Shown here piece after piece: positions 38,312 through 47,525 of a stretch of DNA of 64,000 bases. Below the pieces are notes generated by a model. It worked only from the letters and a program-made list of their open reading frames with translations, was not told the DNA's origin and made no database searches. This DNA comes from Geobacteraceae bacterium. Lineage in GTDB: Bacteria > Desulfobacterota > Desulfuromonadia > Desulfuromonadales > Geopsychrobacteraceae. The stretch is taken from assembly GCA_007125165.1 (NCBI GenBank), contig SLDV01000031.1:34232-98231 (forward strand), written 5' to 3'. How positions within the stretch are numbered: position 1 is the stretch's first letter; each line of letters begins with the position of its first letter. The translations under genes and the position numbers were made by a program.

Positions 38312-39802
38312 ATGAGAATGAGCCCGAATGAACTGGTCCAGCACTTAAGAAAACCCGCCGCTGAATTTACCAAAGACGACATCATGCGCTTCTGCGAAGA
38401 ACGCGACGTTGAAATGATCAACCTTCGTTATGTTGCCGAGGACGGACGCCTGCGAACTCTGAACTTTGTTATTTCTTCCCGCGAACACCTCTATACCATC
38501 CTGTCCTATGGTGAACGGGTCGATGGCAGCAACGTATTTTCTTTCATTGAGGCCGGCAGCAGTGACCTTTACGTCGTTCCCCGCTACCGCACCGCTTTTT
38601 TGAATCCATTCACCGACGTGCCCACTGTCGATATTCTCTGTTCCATCTACGACAATATGGGAACGCCCCTCGACAGTGATCCGGGCTATATTCTGCGTAG
38701 AGCCGGGGATGAGTTTACCCGCCAGACCGGCTGCACCTTTAAAACCCTGGGTGAGCTTGAATATTATATTGTCGGAGATAAAGATGGTCTGTTTCCAAGC
38801 ATCGATCAGAAGGGCTATCATGCCAGCGAACCCTTTGCAAAATTTGAGGACATACGGACAGAGGCCCTGCGTCTGCTCGCGAAAACAGGGGCAAAAATCA
38901 AATACGGGCACGCCGAAGTCGGTAGCTTTTCCGATGGCGAAAACTATTATGAGCAGCATGAAATTGAGTTTTTGCCTACGTCTCTGCAAGAAGCTGCCGA
39001 GCAAATGGTTCTGGCAAAATGGTTTGTCCGGATGTTATGCAACCAACGCGGAGTCGGTGTCAGCTTCGCCCCCAAGATCACTGCCGGCAGAGCCGGCAGT
39101 GGTATGCATTTCCATATGCAGATCGAACAAGATGGTAAAAATATTACCATTGAAAACGGTAAACTCAGCGACATGAGCAGAAAAATGATCGCCGGCATCC
39201 TTGATACCGCCGATGCCCTGACTGCCTTCGGTAACACCATTCCAACGTCCTATCTGAGGCTGGTTCCCCACCAGGAAGCCCCGACCAACATCTGTTGGGG
39301 AGATCGCAACCGTTCAGTGGTCATCCGCGTCCCCCTCGGCTGGCAGGGCGCCGACAACATGATCAACGATGCCAACCCCCTGTGCCCGCCCCTCGAGTCC
39401 GGTGGTGACAGCAAGCAGACCTTTGAATTTCGGGTTCCGGATGGCTCCGCTGATATCTATCTTACCCTGGCAGGACTGGTAACGACGGCACTGCACGGAC
39501 TCAATATGCCGGACGCGCTGGAAAAGGCACGGCAGCTCTATGTCGATGTCAACATCTTCAAACCGGAGCATCAGGAGAAATTGGCCAATCTCAAACAATT
39601 GCCCATGTCGTGTTCCGAATCTGCCGATGCCCTGGAAGAAAAGCGCGCCATTTTTGAAAACAATGACATTTTCCCCGCAGGCCTGATCGATAATCACATT
39701 GTTAAGCTCAAAAGCTTCAAGGATAAGGGCTTAAGCGAGCGCCTGTATGGTAAAAACGACGAAATCAGAATGCTGGTGAAAGAATTTCTCCATATCGGTT
39801 GA
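38312..39802 (+). CDS. Glutamine synthetase family protein (divergent)
   Basis: GSGMHFHMQIEQDGKN, NSYKRLVP-equivalent TSYLRLVPHQEAPTNICWGDRNRSVVIRVP, FEFRVPDGSADIYL. Confidence 0.9.
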   Translation: MRMSPNELVQHLRKPAAEFTKDDIMRFCEERDVEMINLRYVAEDGRLRTLNFVISSREHLYTILSYGERVDGSNVFSFIEAGSSDLYVVPRYRTAFLNPFTDVPTVDILCSIYDNMGTPLDSDPGYILRRAGDEFTRQTGCTFKTLGELEYYIVGDKDGLFPSIDQKGYHASEPFAKFEDIRTEALRLLAKTGAKIKYGHAEVGSFSDGENYYEQHEIEFLPTSLQEAAEQMVLAKWFVRMLCNQRGVGVSFAPKITAGRAGSGMHFHMQIEQDGKNITIENGKLSDMSRKMIAGILDTADALTAFGNTIPTSYLRLVPHQEAPTNICWGDRNRSVVIRVPLGWQGADNMINDANPLCPPLESGGDSKQTFEFRVPDGSADIYLTLAGLVTTALHGLNMPDALEKARQLYVDVNIFKPEHQEKLANLKQLPMSCSESADALEEKRAIFENNDIFPAGLIDNHIVKLKSFKDKGLSERLYGKNDEIRMLVKEFLHIG

Positions 39803-39838
39803 GCAGTGACCCCAATGTCGGCCTGATTCATAAACAAT

Positions 39839-39876
39839 AAGGCTGAAAGCCCGAGACGCTTGGGTTTTCAGCCTTT
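39839..39876 (+). terminator. Intrinsic terminator-like hairpin after the glutamine synthetase gene
   Basis: AAGGCTGAAAGCCC...GGGTTTTCAGCCTT stem followed by T-rich sequence. Confidence 0.7.
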
Positions 39877-40158
39877 ACTGTTAATGGACGAACGGGTGCG
39901 GCAATCAACAACGGGACAGTTTGCCAGGTTCGTTCACGCAAGTTGCAAATCGAAATCGCTATCGGGATCGTTCTTGACGTTGCCTCAGACCACTTGATCA
40001 TCTCAAACCTGATAACCCCGTTCACTCAGGCGATCTGGTCGATCAAAAGGCGGTAGACCTCATGCTTCTCGTATCCAAGTCGTTTATTCGATTTCGATCC
40101 CGATTTGAATTTGGATGTGAATGTTCCCTCTTATTTTTAATTGACCCTGCTATGAAAC

Positions 40159-40198
40159 AAAACAAGGGGCTATGGAAAAATCCATAACCCCTTGTTTT
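40159..40198 (-). terminator. Intrinsic terminator of selC
   Basis: AAAACAAGGGGctATGGAaaaaTCCATaaCCCCTTGTTTT downstream of the tRNA-Sec on the minus strand. Confidence 0.75.
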
Positions 40199-40205
40199 TA
40201 TTGAT

Positions 40206-40301
40206 TGGCGGAGGCAGATGAGAATCGAACTCACCAGGGACGGGGTACGCCCCCCATCGGTTTTGAAGACCGTGAGCGCCACCAGGCTACTGACTGCCTC
40301 C
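40206..40301 (-). tRNA. selC: tRNA-Sec (anticodon TCA)
   Basis: Reverse strand GGAGGCAGTCAGTAGCC...GGTCTTCAAAACC...(long variable arm)...TGAGTTCGATTCTCATCTGCCTCCGCCA; 8-bp acceptor stem, TCA anticodon, CCA encoded. Confidence 0.96.
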
Positions 40302-40427
40302 GAACATGCCCGGTCCGGAACGCGCATTCTACGTTGAATCCACTTCTTTATTCAAGCGTCAATTTTTATTCTATCACCATTCACAGTAACAAAAAATCAG
40401 CAACAAAGTTCTTCTATTATGTCCATA

Positions 40428-41819
40428 CTAGTCCCTGGTCACAACCAGGGTTTTCCAGTACCCGTGACGGAAGCGCAGAAAAAACAGGCCGCTGCTGATC
40501 AGAAAAAAAACGACAAACGCCAGCCACACCGTGATCGGGCTGAAGTTCAGCACCTTGAGGAAAACAAAAACGATGGGCACCATAAGCCAGTGCATGGCTA
40601 CTGATAACCCCATGGCCCACAGGGTATCGCCGGCGCCGCGCAAGGTTCCACTGAAGACGACGATGGTGGCATCAGCAAGCACATAAAGGGCAGCTAAACG
40701 CAACATATCCACCGCCAGGGGCGCAGCCGCCAGAAACAGCTCGTTGGATTCAGAAGGGGCAAAAATCCCGACCATTTGCTGCGGCAGGGAGACAAACAAC
40801 AGCAGTACCAGCGATGAATAGATCCACCCCATCTTCAAACCGGAGAGGGCTGCGCGTTCGGCGACGTCCGGTTTACCCGCGCCCATGTAGCGCCCGACCA
40901 GACTGACAACCCCGATCTGCAGGCCGAGCAGCGGCACAAAAGAAACCAGATCCCAGTTAAAGACAATGGTCACCGCAGTCGCCGTCACTGTGCCGTGACT
41001 GTGAAAAATCAGCACAATCAAGGTAAAGGCCAGCAGATTCAGAAACATTTCCACCCCGGCAGGTGAACCGTAACGCAACAGCTTTTTCATGATCGTACGC
41101 TCAAATTCACGGCAATTACCGATCGAAAATTCAAGCCGGTTGGAGCGCTGCAGATAAGCTGCCAGCAGAACCATCAGAGCGCAAAAACTCGCGAACAGAG
41201 TGCCGTAGGCAGCGCCCCGCAAACCGAGCGCCGGGAAACCGAGGTGACCGAAGATCAGCACGTAATTGGCGGTGGCATTGACAATCAGAGCCACCATGGC
41301 GGCGATCATGACGATACGGGTACGGCCGATGCCGGAAAAAAATCCGGACAAGGTGGTCCGCAACAAAACCAGCGGCGTTCCGTACAGGAGAATATCGAAA
41401 TACATCTGCTGTTGTTCGCGCTGGGCCGTGGGAATATCCATCAGGCCGAACAACCAATAAACCAGAGGGCGGCAGGAAAAAACAATCAACGTGGCAGGAA
41501 CGACCAGCAGCGCCGCCTGGGTGACAACCACACAACACTGGGATTTTCGTCCAGCGCCCAGGTATTGAGCAACCAGAGCGGTGGTATAACCGATCAGGCC
41601 GACAAAAAAGGTCATCAGCATGAAGCTCGAAAGGCCACCCGCCATGGCAGCATTCATCGGTTCCGGCCCGATGCGTGACAGAAACAGTCGATCAATAAAG
41701 ATCAGCAGGGTCTCACAGGCGTGAGACACCACCATCGGTGCAGAAATAGCGAGCATTTCGCGAAACCCCCCAGGGGGGTTAAGCTCTGCTGTGGATGTCG
41801 TGCTCACACGGGATCTCAC
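40428..41819 (-). CDS. MATE family efflux transporter
   Basis: 12 TM-like segments, ISAPMVVSHACETLLIFIDRLFLSRIGPEPMNAAMAGG. Confidence 0.92.
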   Translation of the reverse strand: MRSRVSTTSTAELNPPGGFREMLAISAPMVVSHACETLLIFIDRLFLSRIGPEPMNAAMAGGLSSFMLMTFFVGLIGYTTALVAQYLGAGRKSQCCVVVTQAALLVVPATLIVFSCRPLVYWLFGLMDIPTAQREQQQMYFDILLYGTPLVLLRTTLSGFFSGIGRTRIVMIAAMVALIVNATANYVLIFGHLGFPALGLRGAAYGTLFASFCALMVLLAAYLQRSNRLEFSIGNCREFERTIMKKLLRYGSPAGVEMFLNLLAFTLIVLIFHSHGTVTATAVTIVFNWDLVSFVPLLGLQIGVVSLVGRYMGAGKPDVAERAALSGLKMGWIYSSLVLLLFVSLPQQMVGIFAPSESNELFLAAAPLAVDMLRLAALYVLADATIVVFSGTLRGAGDTLWAMGLSVAMHWLMVPIVFVFLKVLNFSPITVWLAFVVFFLISSGLFFLRFRHGYWKTLVVTRD

Positions 41820-41840
41820 TGTCGGGCCGGGTATGCGGAA

Positions 41841-42479
41841 TCAGAAGTCGGCGCTAAAGTCGATCAATAACCCACATGGGATGAACGTGTCCAGTTCCAG
41901 TTGGCGGCGGCCGGTTAGCTGCCTGGCAAACAAGCCGAGCAGATCGAACTCGCGGGCAAAAGCGTCACGGAACGGATAGCGTAATTCAGGGCTCTGCAGT
42001 GGATTATTTACAACAAAATTGAGGGTACACCAATCAGTCGAAAAAAACTCCCCCGAGCAATCGATATTCGGCAATCCGTGCAACCTGCAGGTCAATGGGC
42101 GCGCATCATACACCAGACAGCCGCCATCCGCGCCGAGGAGGGGACAAGGGGTCTGATCATCCTCCGGCATCTGTTGCCAGTCATCATGGGTAAGGCGGTT
42201 CAGGATGTAAGGGGTCTGAAATTCCGGCCAGCGCTGTTGCAACTCGACAACCCCAGCCCGAGCTTTAGTCAACACCTGCTCCTTGACTGAATCCACCAGC
42301 ACAGTAAAGCCAGACTGCAATAGCGCCGCATCGAGGAGACTGACTTCAAACAGGCCGCGACAACAACCGGAACACCCTGGTCGACATGCAATCTGATCAC
42401 CTGACCGCTCAATACAGCGGGCAAACCAGCCATCAATGTCGCGCAGCAACTGACGATATTCAGTTAGAATTTCCTGCAT
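41841..42479 (-). CDS. YkgJ family cysteine-cluster protein
   Basis: CRPGCSGCCRGLFEVS...CPLLGADGGCLVYDARPLTCRLHGLPN. Confidence 0.92.
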   Translation of the reverse strand: MQEILTEYRQLLRDIDGWFARCIERSGDQIACRPGCSGCCRGLFEVSLLDAALLQSGFTVLVDSVKEQVLTKARAGVVELQQRWPEFQTPYILNRLTHDDWQQMPEDDQTPCPLLGADGGCLVYDARPLTCRLHGLPNIDCSGEFFSTDWCTLNFVVNNPLQSPELRYPFRDAFAREFDLLGLFARQLTGRRQLELDTFIPCGLLIDFSADF

Positions 42480-42546
42480 GCCGGGGCCTTAAGTCATGAT
42501 GATTTCAAGAGACAGCTTATTTTATCCTGGTCGAACCCGGAAGTGA

Positions 42547-43473
42547 TCACAGAACGACAGGGCCGTGTCCTGTAGCACCTGATTTATCCAGAAAGGCGCG
42601 AAGTTCTTCAGGAAGCGGCGAAGTAACAGAAAGTGTCTCATTGGTAAAGGGATTAACAAAGGCAATCCGGTAACTATGCAGAAAGAGACGGTGCAGGGCT
42701 GCAGGGCAGGGACCGCGGTATCGACGATCACCATAGAGGGGGTGGCCGATCTGCTGAAACTGGCGACGGATCTGATGCTGGCGTCCGGTCGCCAATGCAA
42801 TCTGCAACAGGGAAGCCCTACCATTCGTGGCCAGCACCTGGTAACTGGTAACGGCAGTTTTCATTTTACCTTTGGCCGGGATCTCATCTGTCAGCGTTTC
42901 ATTGCCGGATAATGTTCCTTGGACCAGCGCCAGGTAAGTTTTTGTCACCGCTGCTGTCATCATCATTGTGCCCAGTACTGAACAACTCTTTTTCCCCTTG
43001 CCGAACAATACAACCCCGGAGGTTTCACGATCGAGGCGCTGAATCGGGGCCACCATGAAATGCTCGCCGCGACGTCGGAGCAGGCCTGTTACCCGCGCCG
43101 TCAGGTTATCCTCCGCGTGCCCCTGTCCGGCATGGGTTGCCAGGCCTGACGGCTTGTCGACCATCAGCAATTGTTCGCTTTCGTACAGGATGTCCACCGA
43201 CATCTGCTCTGACTGCGCCAGCAGATCAACCAGCCTGCGGCTGTCTGGCAGCAGGATTACCTCACCCGCCGTCAGCAGATCTCCCCCCTGTACAGCATCA
43301 TCCAGCCGGCAGATTTTGCCACCGCTCAGCAGCTTGCGCAGATAAGCCACCGGCGCCGCCGGAATCGCTTGCTGCAAAAAGGATTCGACGGTCAGTCCAT
43401 TATCTGCCGGGGCAACAATCAGTTCGTGGCGAGCACCGGATGTTTTCATGAGGACCCCGATAGGTACTTTCAT
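42547..43473 (-). CDS. RluA family pseudouridine synthase
   Basis: LLMVDKPSGLATHAG...APIQRLDRETSGVVLFGK...ALATGRQHQIRRQFQQIGHPLYGDRRY. Confidence 0.95.
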   Translation of the reverse strand: MKVPIGVLMKTSGARHELIVAPADNGLTVESFLQQAIPAAPVAYLRKLLSGGKICRLDDAVQGGDLLTAGEVILLPDSRRLVDLLAQSEQMSVDILYESEQLLMVDKPSGLATHAGQGHAEDNLTARVTGLLRRRGEHFMVAPIQRLDRETSGVVLFGKGKKSCSVLGTMMMTAAVTKTYLALVQGTLSGNETLTDEIPAKGKMKTAVTSYQVLATNGRASLLQIALATGRQHQIRRQFQQIGHPLYGDRRYRGPCPAALHRLFLHSYRIAFVNPFTNETLSVTSPLPEELRAFLDKSGATGHGPVVL

Positions 43474-43574
43474 TGTAAGAGATTGACCGAGAAACCCCCG
43501 ACAATGAGGTGTCTTAGCGTCTGTGGCGATCATGACCGACGCATCCGGCCACACCCGGTAATCCGGCAGACATC

Positions 43575-45413
43575 TTAAAACTGTCTGTTCTCCTGCAGAA
43601 AACTGGTTGCGTCAGCGTCATTCAACGGGCGGCTGAACAGGTACCCCTGCGCTTCCGGACACTGACAAGTTCGCAGAAAATCGACCTGCTCCTGTGTTTC
43701 CACGCCTTCCGCGATCACTCTCAGCCCCATGCCGGCAGCCATGATCATCACGGCATTGAGGATCGGCTCGTGGCGCATTCCCATACTGATACCCTTTACA
43801 AACGAGCGATCAATCTTCAGACAGTCTATTGGCAGATCACGCAAACGCCCAAGGCTGGAATAGCCCGTACCGAAATCATCAATCGCTATCTGAACACCCT
43901 GATCCTTGAGCTCATGCAAAGTACGAATGACGCCGGGGGGATCACTCATGATCATGCTCTCGGTAATTTCCAGCTCCAGCTGCTCGGGAGCAAGAGAAGA
44001 CTCTACAAGCACCTGGCTGACAATCTGGGTAAACTCATTGTGCAAAAACTGCCGCAACGACACATTGACGGCCATCCGTTGCAGCGGCAATCCCTGTTCA
44101 ATCCAGCTTCTGGCCTGGGCACATGCCGTCCGCAGAACCCATTCTCCGATGGTGACGATCATCCCGTTCTCTTCGGCAAGGGGAATAAAATCGAGGGGTG
44201 GAACCGCGCCAAGCTCCGGACTGTTCCAGCGCAACAGCGCTTCAAAGCCGATCAACTGTCCCGTAGACAAAGAGATCTGCGGCTGATAATGGAGTGAAAA
44301 CTCATTGCGCATAATGGCCTGACGCAGATGATTTTCCATAGTTAAACGCTTCATCACTGCAATATTCATCGATTCCTGGTAAAACATCACCGCATTCGGC
44401 CCTTTATGCTTGGCATTGAACATGGCCAGATCAGCATTCTTGAGCAAAGTCTCGACGTCATTGCCGTCCTCGGGAAAATAGGTAATACCGATACTCGTCG
44501 TCAAGGACACCTGATTCCCGTCAACATCAATAGGCTGGGTCAGTTGCTCGGCTAAGCGTAATGCTACTGTCGTCGCCTCATCCGGTTGTTCCAGGCAGGG
44601 CAGGATAACAGAGAACTCGTCACCGCCCATTCGGGCGATGACATCCTGACAATGCAGCCGGGCCACGGTATCCGTTGCCCGCAGGCAGGCTGTCATCCGT
44701 TGCGAAAGCAACTTGAGCAGATGGTCGCCAACTTTGTGACCGAGGGTATCATTAATACGCTTGAAATGATCCACATCAAGAAAAAGCAGTGCTCCGGCCT
44801 GCCCATGCCGCTTACCCATCTGCAGCACCATCTCGAGCCGATCAAGAAACAGGGTCCGGTTGGGCAAACCGGTCAAACCATCGTAAAATGCCAGCTTGTG
44901 CAGTCGCCCCTGAATTTCCTGGTCCAGCGCCCATTTTCGCGTCAACGCATGAGCCAACTGCACCACCTCTACCGTATCAAAGGGCTTCTTCAGAATAACC
45001 AGGCTGTCACTTTCGCCCAGCATCTTTTGGACATCGCGCCAGGAATAGTCGGAATAGGCGGTACAGAGAACAACCTGAATATCCGGGCAAGCCTGCCATA
45101 ACTCCCTGATGGTTTCGATGCCATCAAGACCAGGAGGCATCCTGCCATCGACAAAGGCAACAGCATAGGGCCGCCCTTCATTTTTGGCGCGAATGGCCAT
45201 ATCGATACCTTCTCGTCCCTGAAGAGCACAATCGATGTTGAAATTTTCCGTCTGCACTTCCGGGCGACTGTCACCAAAAAGCTCGGACTCCAGTTCCAGC
45301 AGATTTTTATCTGCCAAATCCTTAAGTGCCAGGGTTTTACGATAATCCTCGTGGATAGCGACATTATCGTCGATAATCAGGATACGAAAATCGGAATTTT
45401 TCATCATTGCCAT
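43575..45413 (-). CDS. Response regulator with GGDEF and EAL domains
   Basis: REC (ILIIDDNVAIHEDYRKTL), GGDEF (RMGGDEFSVIL), EAL (GFEALLRWNSPELG). Confidence 0.95.
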   Translation of the reverse strand: MAMMKNSDFRILIIDDNVAIHEDYRKTLALKDLADKNLLELESELFGDSRPEVQTENFNIDCALQGREGIDMAIRAKNEGRPYAVAFVDGRMPPGLDGIETIRELWQACPDIQVVLCTAYSDYSWRDVQKMLGESDSLVILKKPFDTVEVVQLAHALTRKWALDQEIQGRLHKLAFYDGLTGLPNRTLFLDRLEMVLQMGKRHGQAGALLFLDVDHFKRINDTLGHKVGDHLLKLLSQRMTACLRATDTVARLHCQDVIARMGGDEFSVILPCLEQPDEATTVALRLAEQLTQPIDVDGNQVSLTTSIGITYFPEDGNDVETLLKNADLAMFNAKHKGPNAVMFYQESMNIAVMKRLTMENHLRQAIMRNEFSLHYQPQISLSTGQLIGFEALLRWNSPELGAVPPLDFIPLAEENGMIVTIGEWVLRTACAQARSWIEQGLPLQRMAVNVSLRQFLHNEFTQIVSQVLVESSLAPEQLELEITESMIMSDPPGVIRTLHELKDQGVQIAIDDFGTGYSSLGRLRDLPIDCLKIDRSFVKGISMGMRHEPILNAVMIMAAGMGLRVIAEGVETQEQVDFLRTCQCPEAQGYLFSRPLNDADATSFLQENRQF

Positions 45414-45415
45414 CA

Positions 45416-47485
45416 TCACTTTTTTCCTGGATTGCAGGGGAATTCCAGACAAAATATTGCGCCGTAGCCTGGTCCATCACTGTGGCCGGTCAAACTTCCG
45501 GCAAGGTCACGGGCCGCCAGAGCACCACTATGCAGACCGAAGCCATGCCCGGTTTTGCGCGTGGTAAAACCATGTTGAAAGATACGCGTCAGGTTCTCCA
45601 AAGCAATGCCCATGCCGTTATCTTCTACCGCGAAGCAGATTTTGTCCGGGGCAGGAGAGTTGATACGCAGAATAATTCTTTTCTCCCGTTCATCGCTTTC
45701 CAGACAGGCGTAGGTCGCATTGGTGATCAGGTTGAGCAGTATCTGCAGCACCTTGTGCTTGTCAATACAGATAGGGGGTACAGGATGATACTCGCGGTCA
45801 ACGCGAATATCATTGCGGCTTAAGGTCTCTGCATTAAGCTTCAGTGCATCCTCCATTAATTGCTCAGCAGAAAGAGTTTCCACCACCCCCGAAATACGCC
45901 CGTAGGTCTGTTGCATGGCGACAATTTCCTTGATGTGCTCAACGCGTTCCTGCAGTGACGTTGCTTCGCGCATCATGAGTTGATGCTCTTCCCCCAGGGC
46001 CTCAGCCAGAGAGCCCAGATACACAGGTATTTTCCGGCCGCGGGAATCTTCGCTTAGAAAGTGTGCCAAGCCACCCGCAGGCGCCAGCAACATCTCGGCG
46101 ACCTTCGCCAGATTAGCCGTTCGTGATTCACGTAATTGCTCCATCAGCAGGGAACAGGAAATATTGACGCTGTTGAGCACATTGCCGACATTGTGCAACA
46201 CCCCGGTGGCCACCTCAGCCATTCCGGCGGCTCGCGACATCTCCAACAATGAACTCTGGGCTTCGGCCAGCTCGACAAGGGCTTTTTCCTTGGCGCTGAC
46301 CTGATTTTCAAGTTCCCGAGTCCGCTCCTGAACCCGTTTCTCAAGTTGCCGGTTGCTGCTTTCAACCTCCTGCCTGGCGCTCATCATCTGCTGATGGGTG
46401 TCTTCAAGCTTGGCCATCATCTGATTGAAATCAGTAATCATGGCGTCGACCTCATCCCCAGGGTTATTCTCAGTAACTGATACGACCGGTGTGCGAATAC
46501 TGAAATCACTCGAACCTACAGTTACCTTGCGCAACGTCCGGCTGAGCTGATTCACCTTGTTGAAGACCCGGACATTCAACAGATAAACAGTAAAACCGAG
46601 AATCAGGATCGTCAGCAGCATGGGCGTCAGACTGCCCGCCAGAATGGTCGAGCGTTGCTGACGAAAAGGCTCTTCTTCAAGAGCAACCGAGAGATAGGCA
46701 ATCGCTTCGCCCTGGTCGTTGTGCAGAGGAGCAGAACTGACATAAAAATGCTGCCCGCTAACCTCTGCGGATCGACTTTGTGAAAAAGAAGGTGAATTAT
46801 CCGCAAAACTACTCAATACCGGCTGACCCGAGGCACTATAGTACATCACGTTCGTAGTGGAAAAATCGGACAGCAGCTCAATTAACAGTTCGTTGCCGTC
46901 AATCAGACGCAAAAGAATGATCCGACCGGCGATACCGCCGGTGTCATGGATAAGTTCGACGCTTGAATGAAACGCGAACAACGTTGACGTGAATGAATCT
47001 ATTTCCATGTCCGGATACTGCTCGGCAACAATGGCGGGATCAATGGTAACCACACCACTCCAATGCGGGTCGATGGTCAGAAGATGTTGGTAGGGGCTAG
47101 TGTCGGCAAGAGCGTCGCCCTTTGGATAAGAAGTGACAACCCTGTCGGTCTCATCGTAAAGCAGCAGCAGATCGATAGCATAGATCGTTGCCATGGTGTT
47201 GACCATGGATGTCAGAGCGGCAACATTGTCAAAATCGAGAAAATCACAGTATTTCTGCGTTTGCTCCCGGGCAATATTGGAAAGGATACGTATTTCTTCG
47301 ATCTGGTTCTGGTGCAGGGTCGTCACCAGGTTCAGTTTGCTCTGCAGATCATCTGCTATCTTCTCCTCAAGCTGCAGGTTCAGCACTCTGAAGAGATATG
47401 CACCATTGATGATAATCGCCACACTGAGCAACCCGAACAGGGCCATCAGAATGCGGATAATTCGTTTCGGAGAGACGTCAGCCAT
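45416..47485 (-). CDS. Membrane sensor histidine kinase (HAMP, HisKA-like, HATPase)
   Basis: Two TM segments flanking a periplasmic domain, HAMP-like region, GVLHNVGNVLNSVNIS H-box, FAVEDNGMGIALENLTRIFQHGFTTRKTGHGFGLHSGALAARDLAG. Confidence 0.93.
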   Translation of the reverse strand: MADVSPKRIIRILMALFGLLSVAIIINGAYLFRVLNLQLEEKIADDLQSKLNLVTTLHQNQIEEIRILSNIAREQTQKYCDFLDFDNVAALTSMVNTMATIYAIDLLLLYDETDRVVTSYPKGDALADTSPYQHLLTIDPHWSGVVTIDPAIVAEQYPDMEIDSFTSTLFAFHSSVELIHDTGGIAGRIILLRLIDGNELLIELLSDFSTTNVMYYSASGQPVLSSFADNSPSFSQSRSAEVSGQHFYVSSAPLHNDQGEAIAYLSVALEEEPFRQQRSTILAGSLTPMLLTILILGFTVYLLNVRVFNKVNQLSRTLRKVTVGSSDFSIRTPVVSVTENNPGDEVDAMITDFNQMMAKLEDTHQQMMSARQEVESSNRQLEKRVQERTRELENQVSAKEKALVELAEAQSSLLEMSRAAGMAEVATGVLHNVGNVLNSVNISCSLLMEQLRESRTANLAKVAEMLLAPAGGLAHFLSEDSRGRKIPVYLGSLAEALGEEHQLMMREATSLQERVEHIKEIVAMQQTYGRISGVVETLSAEQLMEDALKLNAETLSRNDIRVDREYHPVPPICIDKHKVLQILLNLITNATYACLESDEREKRIILRINSPAPDKICFAVEDNGMGIALENLTRIFQHGFTTRKTGHGFGLHSGALAARDLAGSLTGHSDGPGYGAIFCLEFPCNPGKK

Positions 47486-47525
47486 CTACTGCCTCTGACT
47501 ATCGCTCGATGCGAGCAAATCTATT

